A stretch of 64,000 nt of DNA from positions 10,902 through 74,901 of the forward strand of contig CAJUJB010000010.1 of assembly GCA_910586595.1 (NCBI GenBank). Direction: 5' to 3'. Under the pieces are notes generated by a model. That model searched no databases and was not told where the DNA came from. It saw only the letters and a list, made by a program, of their open reading frames with translations. Position numbers and translations under genes: made by a program. Numbering within the stretch: position 1 is the first letter of the stretch; each line of letters opens with the position of its first letter. Below, in pieces: positions 6,955-14,704 of this stretch. The stretch is from an uncultured Muribaculaceae bacterium (GTDB lineage Bacteria; Bacteroidota; Bacteroidia; Bacteroidales; Muribaculaceae).

Positions 6955-9648
6955 TCAGATAGAGGTTTTTATAGTTGTCACACTGCCGTCGGCATGTGTG
7001 CGCTTGACTATGTATATACCCTTGGCTGGCTGCGTTACTTCGCGGCCTGAAAGATCGTAGTATGTGCGGGCAACAACCGGGCTCGGGTTAGTGAGGATAG
7101 ATTCAAGGCCGGCGGCTTCGTCTACGATGTCGGAAACGGCCATAGCATCGAGCGCATAGTTGTAGATGCGGAGATCGTCAAGGTATCCGACGAAGAAATT
7201 ATCACTGGCATTGGCGTTGCAGGCAATGTAGTTTACGGTCGGCTTGATGGCTGACAATGTCACTTCGGGAGAGAGGAGGGCAGAGCCAACCGCCACACCG
7301 TCGACATACAGCGTCATTTCGTCCTCTCCGATTGTAGCCGCAAGGTGATGCCATTCCTTATCAAGAACCTCGCCCTCGACATTTAGGATGGCCCCTTTGT
7401 TTGAAGCGCTAAGAACCGGTTTCCCATCAATGGTGAAGCTGAGGCTGAGACCGCACGCCTCGCCATTGTTGAAATTGAAGATATATTGCGTCTGGCTGGC
7501 AGCTCCGCGACGAGCCCATGCAGCTACCGACAACTCACGGTTACGGGCAATTGAGGTGGGGAGCTGGAGGAAATTGCCATTACCTCTGAGGCGGAGCGAT
7601 TTTTCTGATTGCAGGCAGCCCGTACCGTAGGTATTGGCCGTGCCGTCGGCATCGAGGTGATTGCCGCTCATATCGGCATGACTGTTTTCAAAGGTGTAGT
7701 GGGCAATGAGCGCGGGGGTGCCGGTGAAGCTGCCTGATGCAGATGATGTGCATGCCGACCGGTTGAGCGACTTATCTACCGCGCTTATTTTGTATAGGTA
7801 TTCAACGCCGGCTATACCGGAGTTGTCGAGGAATGAACACCCTGCAACATCGCGCGCTATAGTGTTGTATATGCCGTCAGATGCCTTGGCTCTGAGAATG
7901 GTGTAAGCAGCCACATCTTCCGATGCAGAAGGTGTCCATTCGAGCTGTACGCTCGCAATGCCGCTTGTTGCGGTAAGACCTGCGGGCGCGTCAGGGGCTA
8001 CCGTCTCGCATGGAGCTCCTTCGGGCAGCAGACGCCAGCGTTGCCGCGGGCTGTCGGAGTATTCTGCCTGACGTACGGCGATGCCGTCGGCCTGGCTATC
8101 CTCCCATACCTCGAGGCAGAGATTGCTGTGGCGGCTCAGGATGTGAAAATAACCGTCGCCGTCATATTTTAAATACCATTGTTCGTTTGCCCCGGTCGCA
8201 CCGTTGAAGAGGATGATGCCGCCTCCGGCGTCAAGCGACCAGTTGAGGACGTCGAGTTTCATTTCCGGAGCGCTGGCCAAAGAGATGGTATAATAACTGA
8301 AGTCGCCTCCTATGGTGGTAGGAACGGGCTTTACATCCCAGAGTTGGCTTCCGTCGCCTGAAAGAGTTTTCTGCACCAGTGGGGTGAGGTCGGCCGTGCC
8401 CCCGTCGGGTGTGAGCACCTTAAGGCTGTGTTGGTTCATGATGGCGTAGCGGCCGTCGGTGAGCGGGCGTACGTCTTCTCCGAAGCTGATGTCGACCACA
8501 CACTCTGCGTTGGTCTGTCCGTCCTGATAGCCATATCCTCCGGGGAGGTTTACAAGATACTCCCGGCTGGGGCCCTGTCCGTCGTAGTATACTTCTTCTC
8601 CGGTCGACACGAAGCGGAACGAGGATGGCTGAGCCTGCCGCTCTGATGTGCCGCAGAAAGCCTGGATTTTACCGGAGGGCGAACGGTAGACCGAGGCGGC
8701 AGTCCAAGCCGGCCGGTTTTCGGCGTAGGCGAGCCGTTCTCCAAAGCTGGCGCGGCAGAATTCACCGCGGGCATATTCGGCTGTACCCCACCAGATGCCT
8801 GTCTGCATGCCGTATTCAACCCCGACCATAGCCTCCATTACATTGTGGAGCTCGTCGGCTGTGGCATAGCGGCCATCTTCGCGTACGTGGGTGAAGAAGT
8901 CGGCATAGTGGTCGAAGTCTCCTGCAAGCTGGTGTGTGTTGCCTTCGTCGAGATACTCTTTGAGATAGTCATACCAGGGGGCTGCCTCGTCGCAATTCAG
9001 AGTGTTGCCGCCGCTGAGCCTTATCTCACCGTCGCTGAAGTGAGGGTACTCGGTCTTGAGCAAGCGTGCTATAGCAAGGAAGTCATCTTTTGAGCCTTGG
9101 TTATTGTATACGTAATCGGGTTCGTTGAGTGGAGATGCCGACACTACGTTCCATCCTTTATCCGCACACGATTTCATTGTGGCGTAGATGAGGTTGGCGT
9201 ATGCGCGGCAGGCCACCGTGTCGGTGGCCGGATTGGAGTAACGGGTATCGTATACATCGGCAGGGGCGTCGTTGTTGAGGGCGATGTCGACTCCTCCCTC
9301 GCCTTTTATGAGGCTCACCAGCCGCAGGCGTTCGCGAAGATTGGCTTCCAATGTCGGTGTGAGCGCTGTAGAGTCGGCCACCATCTCCCATGGCTGGAAA
9401 GAAACCCTTGCCACGCCTATGTTGTCGGCTCCGATATAAGAGACACCCCGGCGCATGTTGTCCTCGCTGGGCCAAGCTGTGTCGAGGCCCCAGAGTATCG
9501 GGAGGCTGGTGCCTGTGCTGTCGGTGTTGAAGAATAAAGTTCGGTCGGCGGGTGAGAGGGCCTGGAAGGTTGTCTGGAACTGCGCTTTGACATTCTGCGG
9601 TATTCCAGTGCCTAATAAGGCGATTGCGCAGATAAGTGCGTTTTTCAT
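6955..9648 (-). CDS. Secreted multidomain glycoside hydrolase-like protein (clan GH-A-like, ricin lectin, FnIII, LamG)
   Basis: 897 aa with a signal peptide ending near NVKA. Residues about 25-400 look like a clan GH-A TIM barrel, with NEP (SASPLNEPDYVY) as the likely acid/base block and a second Glu in TAEYARGEF as nucleophile candidate; GH30-like is my best guess. Residues 400-555 are ricin/CBM13-like (repeated LxV and QxW blocks such as GSQLWDV, NEQWYL, RQRWRL). About 560-645 is fibronectin type III, and 650-850 a LamG/concanavalin-like domain (LSVAAWARR, EWHHLAATI, LYVDGVAVG). The tail YYDLSGREV...GIYIVKR resembles a C-terminal sorting signal shared with other proteins here. Probably acts on host or dietary glycans at the cell surface; substrate unknown. 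Confidence 0.75.
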   Translation of the reverse strand: MKNALICAIALLGTGIPQNVKAQFQTTFQALSPADRTLFFNTDSTGTSLPILWGLDTAWPSEDNMRRGVSYIGADNIGVARVSFQPWEMVADSTALTPTLEANLRERLRLVSLIKGEGGVDIALNNDAPADVYDTRYSNPATDTVACRAYANLIYATMKSCADKGWNVVSASPLNEPDYVYNNQGSKDDFLAIARLLKTEYPHFSDGEIRLSGGNTLNCDEAAPWYDYLKEYLDEGNTHQLAGDFDHYADFFTHVREDGRYATADELHNVMEAMVGVEYGMQTGIWWGTAEYARGEFCRASFGERLAYAENRPAWTAASVYRSPSGKIQAFCGTSERQAQPSSFRFVSTGEEVYYDGQGPSREYLVNLPGGYGYQDGQTNAECVVDISFGEDVRPLTDGRYAIMNQHSLKVLTPDGGTADLTPLVQKTLSGDGSQLWDVKPVPTTIGGDFSYYTISLASAPEMKLDVLNWSLDAGGGIILFNGATGANEQWYLKYDGDGYFHILSRHSNLCLEVWEDSQADGIAVRQAEYSDSPRQRWRLLPEGAPCETVAPDAPAGLTATSGIASVQLEWTPSASEDVAAYTILRAKASDGIYNTIARDVAGCSFLDNSGIAGVEYLYKISAVDKSLNRSACTSSASGSFTGTPALIAHYTFENSHADMSGNHLDADGTANTYGTGCLQSEKSLRLRGNGNFLQLPTSIARNRELSVAAWARRGAASQTQYIFNFNNGEACGLSLSFTIDGKPVLSASNKGAILNVEGEVLDKEWHHLAATIGEDEMTLYVDGVAVGSALLSPEVTLSAIKPTVNYIACNANASDNFFVGYLDDLRIYNYALDAMAVSDIVDEAAGLESILTNPSPVVARTYYDLSGREVTQPAKGIYIVKRTHADGSVTTIKTSI

Positions 9649-9676
9649 GAATTTAGGTCAGGATAGAATATAAAGA

Positions 9677-9717
9677 CGCACCGCATCACTATGGTCGGGC
9701 ACGTGTGATGCGGTGCG
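9677..9717 (-). terminator. Terminator after pta-ackA
   Basis: A perfect 13-bp GC-rich stem (9677-9689 with 9705-9717) and a U-rich run on the minus strand (TCTTTATATTCT). It lies between ackA and the glycosidase gene. Confidence 0.75.
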
Positions 9718-9730
9718 GTAGGTTACTGGA

Positions 9731-10936
9731 TTATTTCTTCACGAGAGCCTCGGTGTCGCGGGCGATCATGAGTTCTTCGTCGGTGGGGATTACGCAAACT
9801 TTTACGCGTGAGCCGGCGGCAGAGATGACGGCCTCGGTGCCGCGGGTGGCCGCGTTGACGTCTTTGTCGAGTTCAACACCCATGAAGCCGAGGGTGGCGC
9901 AAACGTCGGCACGGAGTTTGGCCTGGTTTTCGCCAACACCGCCGGTGAAGACGATGATGTCGGCACCGCCCATTTCGGCTGCATATGCACCGATATATTT
10001 GGTGATACGGAGCTCATACATGTCAAGAGCGAGTTTTGCTCGTTCGTTTCCGGCTTCGATGGCAGCATCAATCTCGCGCATGTCGTTGCTGATGCCGCTG
10101 ATGCCGAGCACACCACTTTCTTTGTTGATTACGGTCTGGAGCTGGTCGGGGGTGAGGTGGTGCTTGTTCATGATGTAGATGAGGGCGCCGGGATCAACGT
10201 CGCCTACGCGTGTGCCCATCATGAGGCCTTCAACGGGGGTGAGGCCCATCGAGGTGTCTACACATTTTCCGCCAACGATGGCAGCCATAGAGCCGCCGTT
10301 GCCGATATGGCAAGTGATGATGCGTTGTTTGGTGATGTCTACGCCGAGGAATTTGCATACACGCTCGCTTACATAGCGGTGGCTGGTGCCGTGGAAGCCG
10401 TAGCGGCGTACGCCGTCCTCGGTGTAATATTTGTAGGGGAGGGCGTACATGTATGCCTTGGCAGGCATAGTCTGGTGGAAGGCTGTGTCGAACACACCTA
10501 CCTGGGGCACGTTGGGCATCAGAGCCGTGATTGCCTCGACGCCTGTCATGTTGGCAGGGTTGTGGAGGGGGGCCAGATCATAGCATTCGCGTACTTTGGC
10601 CTTGACGTCATCGTCGATGAGCACACTCTGGCTGAATTTTTCGCCGCCGTGCACGAGACGGTGACCAACGGCTTCAATTTCGTCGAAGCTCTTTATGCAG
10701 CCTTCCTTGGCGTCGGTGAGGTTGGCGAGGATGGCTTTGATGGCATCCTTATGGTCGATAAGACCGAGCTCCACTACTTCTTTCGAGCCGTCGGCGCGCT
10801 TGAATTTGAGGAATCCGCCAGGAAGGCCGATTTTTTCAACGCCGCCTTCTGCCAGTGTGTCGGCATGCTCGCCTTCAAGGTCAATAAGCTTATATTTTAC
10901 CGAGCTGCTGCCGGAATTAAGTACGAGGATTTTCAT
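9731..10936 (-). CDS. ackA: Acetate kinase
   Basis: 401 aa, normal AckA length. It converts acetyl-phosphate and ADP to acetate and ATP in the cytoplasm. The N-terminal LVLNSGSSSVKYKL phosphate-binding motif, FDTAFHQTMP (substrate region near residue 180), ITCHIGNGGS and VFTGGVGEN near the C-terminus are all present, so the ASKHA fold is complete. It starts 4 nt after the pta stop, and a terminator follows, so pta-ackA is a compact two-gene operon for acetate overflow and ATP synthesis. Confidence 0.97.
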   Translation of the reverse strand: MKILVLNSGSSSVKYKLIDLEGEHADTLAEGGVEKIGLPGGFLKFKRADGSKEVVELGLIDHKDAIKAILANLTDAKEGCIKSFDEIEAVGHRLVHGGEKFSQSVLIDDDVKAKVRECYDLAPLHNPANMTGVEAITALMPNVPQVGVFDTAFHQTMPAKAYMYALPYKYYTEDGVRRYGFHGTSHRYVSERVCKFLGVDITKQRIITCHIGNGGSMAAIVGGKCVDTSMGLTPVEGLMMGTRVGDVDPGALIYIMNKHHLTPDQLQTVINKESGVLGISGISNDMREIDAAIEAGNERAKLALDMYELRITKYIGAYAAEMGGADIIVFTGGVGENQAKLRADVCATLGFMGVELDKDVNAATRGTEAVISAAGSRVKVCVIPTDEELMIARDTEALVKK

Positions 10937-10940
10937 TGGT

Positions 10941-11954
10941 TCAGATGTTTTTAAGGCCGATAGCCTGGTTGCAGGTTATGATGATTGTCTTGTAGATGTC
11001 TTCGGGGAAGCAGCCGCGTGAGAGGTCGTTGACGGGGGCTGCGAGGCCTTGAAGAACCGGGCCTACTGCCTGTACGCCGCCGAGACGCTGTACGAGTTTA
11101 TAGGCGATGTTGCCTACTTCAAGGTTGGGGAACACAAGCACGTTGGCGCGTCCGCTCAGAGGGCTGTTGGGGGCCTTGCTTGAAGCTACCGAGGGAACTA
11201 TTGCTGCGTCGGCCTGGAGCTCGCCGTCGAGGATGAGGTCGGGAGCGAGTTTGTGAGCAATCTCGGTGGCCTCGATGACCTTGTCGACGTTGGGGCTTTT
11301 TGCTGAGCCTTTGGTCGAGAAGGAGAGGAGGGCGACGCGAGGCTCGATGCCTGCGATGTCGCGGGCGGTGCGGGCGGCAGATACGGCGATCTGGGCGAGC
11401 TCGGGGGCGGTAGGATCGGGAACCACTGCGCAGTCTGCGAAGATGAGGATTCCGTCGGTGCCGAATTTCGAATCCTTCGGCAGTAGCATTACAAATGCAC
11501 CGGATACGACGCTGATGCCGGGCTCAGTCTTGATTACCTGGAAGGCTGCGCGGAGAACATTGCCGGTGGTGTTCATGGCTCCGGCCACCTGGCCGTCGGC
11601 GTCGCCGGCCTTGACCATAAGGCAACCGAGATAGAGGGGGTTGGCTGTGGTGAGACGGGCTTCTTCCATTGTGATGCCTTTCGACTTGCGGAGCTCATAG
11701 AAAAGAGGCGCATAGCGGTCGATGACCTTTTCGTCGGCAGGGTCGACGATGGTGGCGCGGTCGAGGTGTGTGAGTTTGAGCTCGGCGGCCATGTTATGGA
11801 TGTCGTCGGGGCTTCCGATGAGTATGATGTCGGCCAGTTCATCTGCGATGATACGGTCGGCTGCGGTGAGGGTACGGGGTTCAAGACCTTCGGGAAGCAC
11901 TATGCGCTGACGGTGCTCATGTGCTTTGCGGGTGAGTTTTTCAAAAAGTTCCAT
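10941..11954 (-). CDS. pta: Phosphate acetyltransferase
   Basis: 337 aa, the short single-domain PTA form with no N-terminal DRTGG/regulatory region. It makes acetyl-phosphate from acetyl-CoA and phosphate. Recognisable blocks are VLPEG near the start, NPLYLGCLMVKAGDADGQVAGA, FADCAV and LSFSTKGSAKSP. It is first in the pta-ackA operon; a -7 element lies at 11986-11993. Acetyl-CoA made by the IOR/CoA-transferase cluster elsewhere in the window could feed this route. Confidence 0.96.
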   Translation of the reverse strand: MELFEKLTRKAHEHRQRIVLPEGLEPRTLTAADRIIADELADIILIGSPDDIHNMAAELKLTHLDRATIVDPADEKVIDRYAPLFYELRKSKGITMEEARLTTANPLYLGCLMVKAGDADGQVAGAMNTTGNVLRAAFQVIKTEPGISVVSGAFVMLLPKDSKFGTDGILIFADCAVVPDPTAPELAQIAVSAARTARDIAGIEPRVALLSFSTKGSAKSPNVDKVIEATEIAHKLAPDLILDGELQADAAIVPSVASSKAPNSPLSGRANVLVFPNLEVGNIAYKLVQRLGGVQAVGPVLQGLAAPVNDLSRGCFPEDIYKTIIITCNQAIGLKNI

Positions 11955-11985
11955 TGTCTTGCTGTTGCAAATGTGTTTTATGATG

Positions 11986-11993
11986 CAAAGTTA
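11986..11993 (-). promoter_or_regulatory. -7 promoter element for pta-ackA
   Basis: TAACTTTG on the minus strand, 32 bp upstream of the pta ATG; matches TAnnTTTG. Confidence 0.55.
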
Positions 11994-12082
11994 GCTATTT
12001 TTGGGCTATCGGCGGATGCTTCGGACCGCATTTTTTAATTGTCAGGACAAACAATAATCGGGCGTCGGATGTTAGATAGTAA

Positions 12083-12101
12083 ACGCCCCTGCGAGGGGCG
12101 T
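12083..12101 (+). promoter_or_regulatory. GC-rich hairpin in leader of small membrane protein gene
   Basis: ACGCCCCT (12083-12090) and AGGGGCGT (12094-12101) flank a 3-nt loop. It lies 33 nt before the ATG at 12135 with no U-run after it, so a leader structure is more likely than a terminator. Confidence 0.35.
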
Positions 12102-12134
12102 GGATAATGTTTCAACTGATTAAACTATACTCAA

Positions 12135-12305
12135 ATGCCCAGCTTAAAGACAGACAAACGTAACCGCGCCAGCGTATGGGTTGCCATCGGCGCGATATTC
12201 CTGATTATTCTCCTTATACTTTGGCTCACTTTCGCCGATTTGACCGGTAATACCGATGTGGCAGCCTTCCTGGCTCCGTATATCGTCAACAGCCCTGTGA
12301 GCTGA
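12135..12305 (+). CDS. Small single-span membrane protein (56 aa)
   Basis: An ATG at 12135 opens a 56-residue frame ending TGA at 12303-12305. A basic N-terminus (MPSLKTDKRNR) is followed by one clear transmembrane helix (VAIGAIFLIILLILWL) and a short polar tail. A positive-inside N-terminus suggests an inner-membrane protein. It lies 28 nt before a YeaQ/GlsB-like membrane protein gene and is probably co-transcribed with it. Function unknown; likely envelope stress from company kept. Confidence 0.6.
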   Translation: MPSLKTDKRNRASVWVAIGAIFLIILLILWLTFADLTGNTDVAAFLAPYIVNSPVS

Positions 12306-12333
12306 TATAATCTCCTCTAAATAGTTTTAGATT

Positions 12334-12639
12334 ATGAATGAACTTATTGCCATAACTCCCGAGCGCATCGGCTGGATAATATGGGCCGTATGGGTCGTGG
12401 TCGGCATTGTGGCGGCTCTCGTGGCTGCACGTTGCACAGGCCCCCGCACCTTCCTCTTCGATCTTATAATCGGGGTTGTCGCAGCCGTCCTTGGCGGCTA
12501 TCTCAGCACTTGTTTCATCGGCGGAGGCCCCGTACAGCTTTTCCTCCTCTCGGTGCTTGGATCAGCATTTTTCGCAGCTGCCGCCCTGTGGATTACCGCT
12601 GCGCTGATCTCCCATTTCCGCAAGTCGGACGGGCTTTGA
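12334..12639 (+). CDS. GlsB/YeaQ/YmgE-family (transglycosylase-associated) membrane protein
   Basis: 101 aa with three hydrophobic spans (about residues 12-32, 41-60, 66-92). The segment FLFDLIIGVVAAVLGGYLS matches the glycine-rich core of the YeaQ/GlsB family, small inner-membrane proteins often induced by stress; biochemical function is not established. It sits 28 nt after a 56-aa single-span protein, suggesting a two-gene membrane operon. A 14-bp terminator hairpin follows. Confidence 0.7.
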   Translation: MNELIAITPERIGWIIWAVWVVVGIVAALVAARCTGPRTFLFDLIIGVVAAVLGGYLSTCFIGGGPVQLFLLSVLGSAFFAAAALWITAALISHFRKSDGL

Positions 12640-12688
12640 TCAACCCTCCTGCATTTATTTGACTGTAATTGTGTGTTATAATATATAA

Positions 12689-12721
12689 AGAGTGCGCCGT
12701 CCGGTGAGGATGGCGCACTCT
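12689..12721. terminator. Bidirectional terminator
   Basis: AGAGTGCGCC (12689-12698) pairs with 12712-12721 and the stem extends four more pairs with one G-U; loop about 5 nt. It sits between the YeaQ-like gene and the converging rubrerythrin gene. Confidence 0.75.
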
Positions 12722-12742
12722 GTGCATTTTCTGCCGCTTCGA

Positions 12743-13294
12743 TTATTTTTTGAAGTAACGGTTGAAGAGGCCCTGGAAGCCGCGGCCGTGGCGAGCTTCG
12801 TCTTTAGCCATTTCGTGTACGGTGTCATGGATGGCGTCGAGACCGAGTTCTTTAGCACGGCGTGCGATGCGCATCTTGTCTTCGTTAGCACCAGCTTCAG
12901 CAGCCATACGCTTTTCGAGGTTTGTACGGGTATCCCATACGCATTCGCCGAGGAGCTCAGCAAATTTTGCAGCGTGCTCAGCTTCTTCGAATGCATAGCG
13001 CTTGAAGGCCTCTGCGATTTCGGGATAGCCTTCGCGGTCGGCCTGACGGCTCATTGCGAGGTACATGCCAACTTCACCGCACTCGCCGTTGAAGTGAGCG
13101 GTAAGGTCTTTGATCATTTCCTCGTCGCAGTCTTTGGCTACGCCGATTTCGTGCTCAGTAACGAATGTAAGCTCGGCTTCGGGGTCGAGTTCATTGAATT
13201 TGCTGCGGGGTGCGCCGCAGATAGGGCACTTTTCGGGAGCTTCGTCACCTTCGTGAACATAGCCGCATACGGTGCAGATGAATTTCTTTTTCAT
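12743..13294 (-). CDS. rbr: Reverse rubrerythrin (N-terminal rubredoxin, C-terminal ferritin-like domain)
   Basis: 183 aa. The rubredoxin-type iron site comes first (CTVCG with C7/C10, CPICG with C23/C26), followed by the four-helix diiron domain carrying EEAEHAAKF and ending DEARHGRGFQGL. Classical rubrerythrin has the opposite order, so this is the reverse form known from anaerobes. It should reduce H2O2 (and perhaps O2) using electrons from NAD(P)H via a reductase. Monocistronic, between terminator 12689-12721 and the start at 13294. No -7 element is obvious upstream. Confidence 0.9.
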   Translation of the reverse strand: MKKKFICTVCGYVHEGDEAPEKCPICGAPRSKFNELDPEAELTFVTEHEIGVAKDCDEEMIKDLTAHFNGECGEVGMYLAMSRQADREGYPEIAEAFKRYAFEEAEHAAKFAELLGECVWDTRTNLEKRMAAEAGANEDKMRIARRAKELGLDAIHDTVHEMAKDEARHGRGFQGLFNRYFKK

Positions 13295-13346
13295 ATAAGT
13301 GAAATTTACGGAGTGTCGTTTATGTCAGTTTATGTTGTGTAGTGAA

Positions 13347-14534
13347 TCAGGCAATGATACCGTGCTTGCGGAAAATCTTGGTGATCTTCTCAAGGGCTTC
13401 CTCAACCTGGGCGGGAGTGTGTGTGGCCATAAGGCTGAAGCGGATGAGGGTATCCTGAGGTGCTACAGCAGGCGATACAACGGGGTTGACGAAGATTCCT
13501 TCTTCGAGCAGCTCGCTGGTGATTGCGAATGTCTTGAAGTTGTCGCGGATATAGAGGGGGATGATCGGAGTTGATGTGTTGCCGATTTCAAAGCCGCGGC
13601 TGCGGAAGCCTTCGAGAGCCTGGTTGGTGAGCTTCCAGAGATTTTCCTGGCGCTCGGGTTCTTCGATCATGAGGTCGATAGCCTTGAGGGCTGCTGCCGT
13701 TGAGGCCGGAGTGATGCTCGCTGTAAAGATATATGAGCGAGAGTGGTGGCGGAGGAAGTTGGTAATCTCCTTGTCGGTGGCGATGAAGCCGCCCAGAGAG
13801 GCAAACGACTTGGAGAATGTACCCATGATGAGATCCACGTCATCGCTTACGCCGAAGTGGTTGCAGACGCCGCGACCACCTTCACCGAAGACACCGATAG
13901 AGTGAGCTTCGTCAACCATGACGGTTGCATTATATTTCTTTGCAAGCTCGGTGATGGCGGGGAGGTTTGCCACATCGCCTTCCATCGAGAACACACCGTC
14001 GGTGACGATGAGCTTGATTTTGTCGGGCGCACATTTCTGGAGCTGTTTTTCGAGCGACTCCATGTCGTTGTGCTTATATTTGAGCGATTGGCTGAACGAC
14101 AGACGACGGCCTTCGATGATGGATGCGTGATCTTGCTCATCCCAGAGGATATAGTCTTCGCGACCGGTGAGAGTCGACACAACGCCGAGGTTTACACCGA
14201 AGCCTGTGGAGTAGATCATCACATCTTCCTTGCCGATATATTCGGCGATGCGTGCCTCGAGTTTCTTGTGGAGGTCGAGTGTGCCGTTGAGGAAGGGAGA
14301 GCCGGCACATCCGGTGCCGTATTTCTTGATGGCTTCGATTGCAGCCTCTTTGATGCGGGGGTCATTGACAAGACCTGTGTAGCAGTTGGATCCGAACATC
14401 AGCACGCGGCGACCATTGATGGTTACTTCGGGATCCTGCTCCGACGATATGGCGCGGAAGTAAGGATAGATCCCGGCAGCTTTGGCTTCCTGGGGTGCGG
14501 TATATTTGGAAAGCTTTGCCTGTAGTGGTTTCAT
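13347..14534 (-). CDS. spt: Serine palmitoyltransferase (alpha-oxoamine synthase)
   Basis: 395 aa, PLP-dependent fold type I. It condenses serine with a fatty acyl-CoA to 3-ketosphinganine, the first step of sphingolipid synthesis. Blocks typical of the Bacteroides enzyme are present: GSNCYTGL, YGTGCAGSPFLNGTLDLH, DHASIIEGRRLSFSQ, VDEAHSIGVFG and the PLP-lysine block GTFSKSFASLGG. KBL (2-amino-3-ketobutyrate ligase) is the main alternative, but the overall match to Bacteroidales SPT is much closer. Single gene with its own -7 element at 14615-14622. Expected membrane association at the cytoplasmic face is inferred. Confidence 0.9.
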   Translation of the reverse strand: MKPLQAKLSKYTAPQEAKAAGIYPYFRAISSEQDPEVTINGRRVLMFGSNCYTGLVNDPRIKEAAIEAIKKYGTGCAGSPFLNGTLDLHKKLEARIAEYIGKEDVMIYSTGFGVNLGVVSTLTGREDYILWDEQDHASIIEGRRLSFSQSLKYKHNDMESLEKQLQKCAPDKIKLIVTDGVFSMEGDVANLPAITELAKKYNATVMVDEAHSIGVFGEGGRGVCNHFGVSDDVDLIMGTFSKSFASLGGFIATDKEITNFLRHHSRSYIFTASITPASTAAALKAIDLMIEEPERQENLWKLTNQALEGFRSRGFEIGNTSTPIIPLYIRDNFKTFAITSELLEEGIFVNPVVSPAVAPQDTLIRFSLMATHTPAQVEEALEKITKIFRKHGIIA

Positions 14535-14614
14535 AGTTTACGGATAACGATTGGAAATAAACTATCTGAGCGGTTGCGCAGCCCCAGTCTGGACTGCCCT
14601 CTCGAGTCAGGCTG

Positions 14615-14622
14615 CAAAGTTA
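14615..14622 (-). promoter_or_regulatory. -7 promoter element for spt
   Basis: TAACTTTG on the minus strand, about 80 bp upstream of the spt start. Confidence 0.5.
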
Positions 14623-14704
14623 CTAAAAAAATCTTAATGCGTTTAGCTCCGTTGGCTTTTTTTAAGGATAGAGCCGGGCTTGCTGTAGATATACATGGAA
14701 GAGC

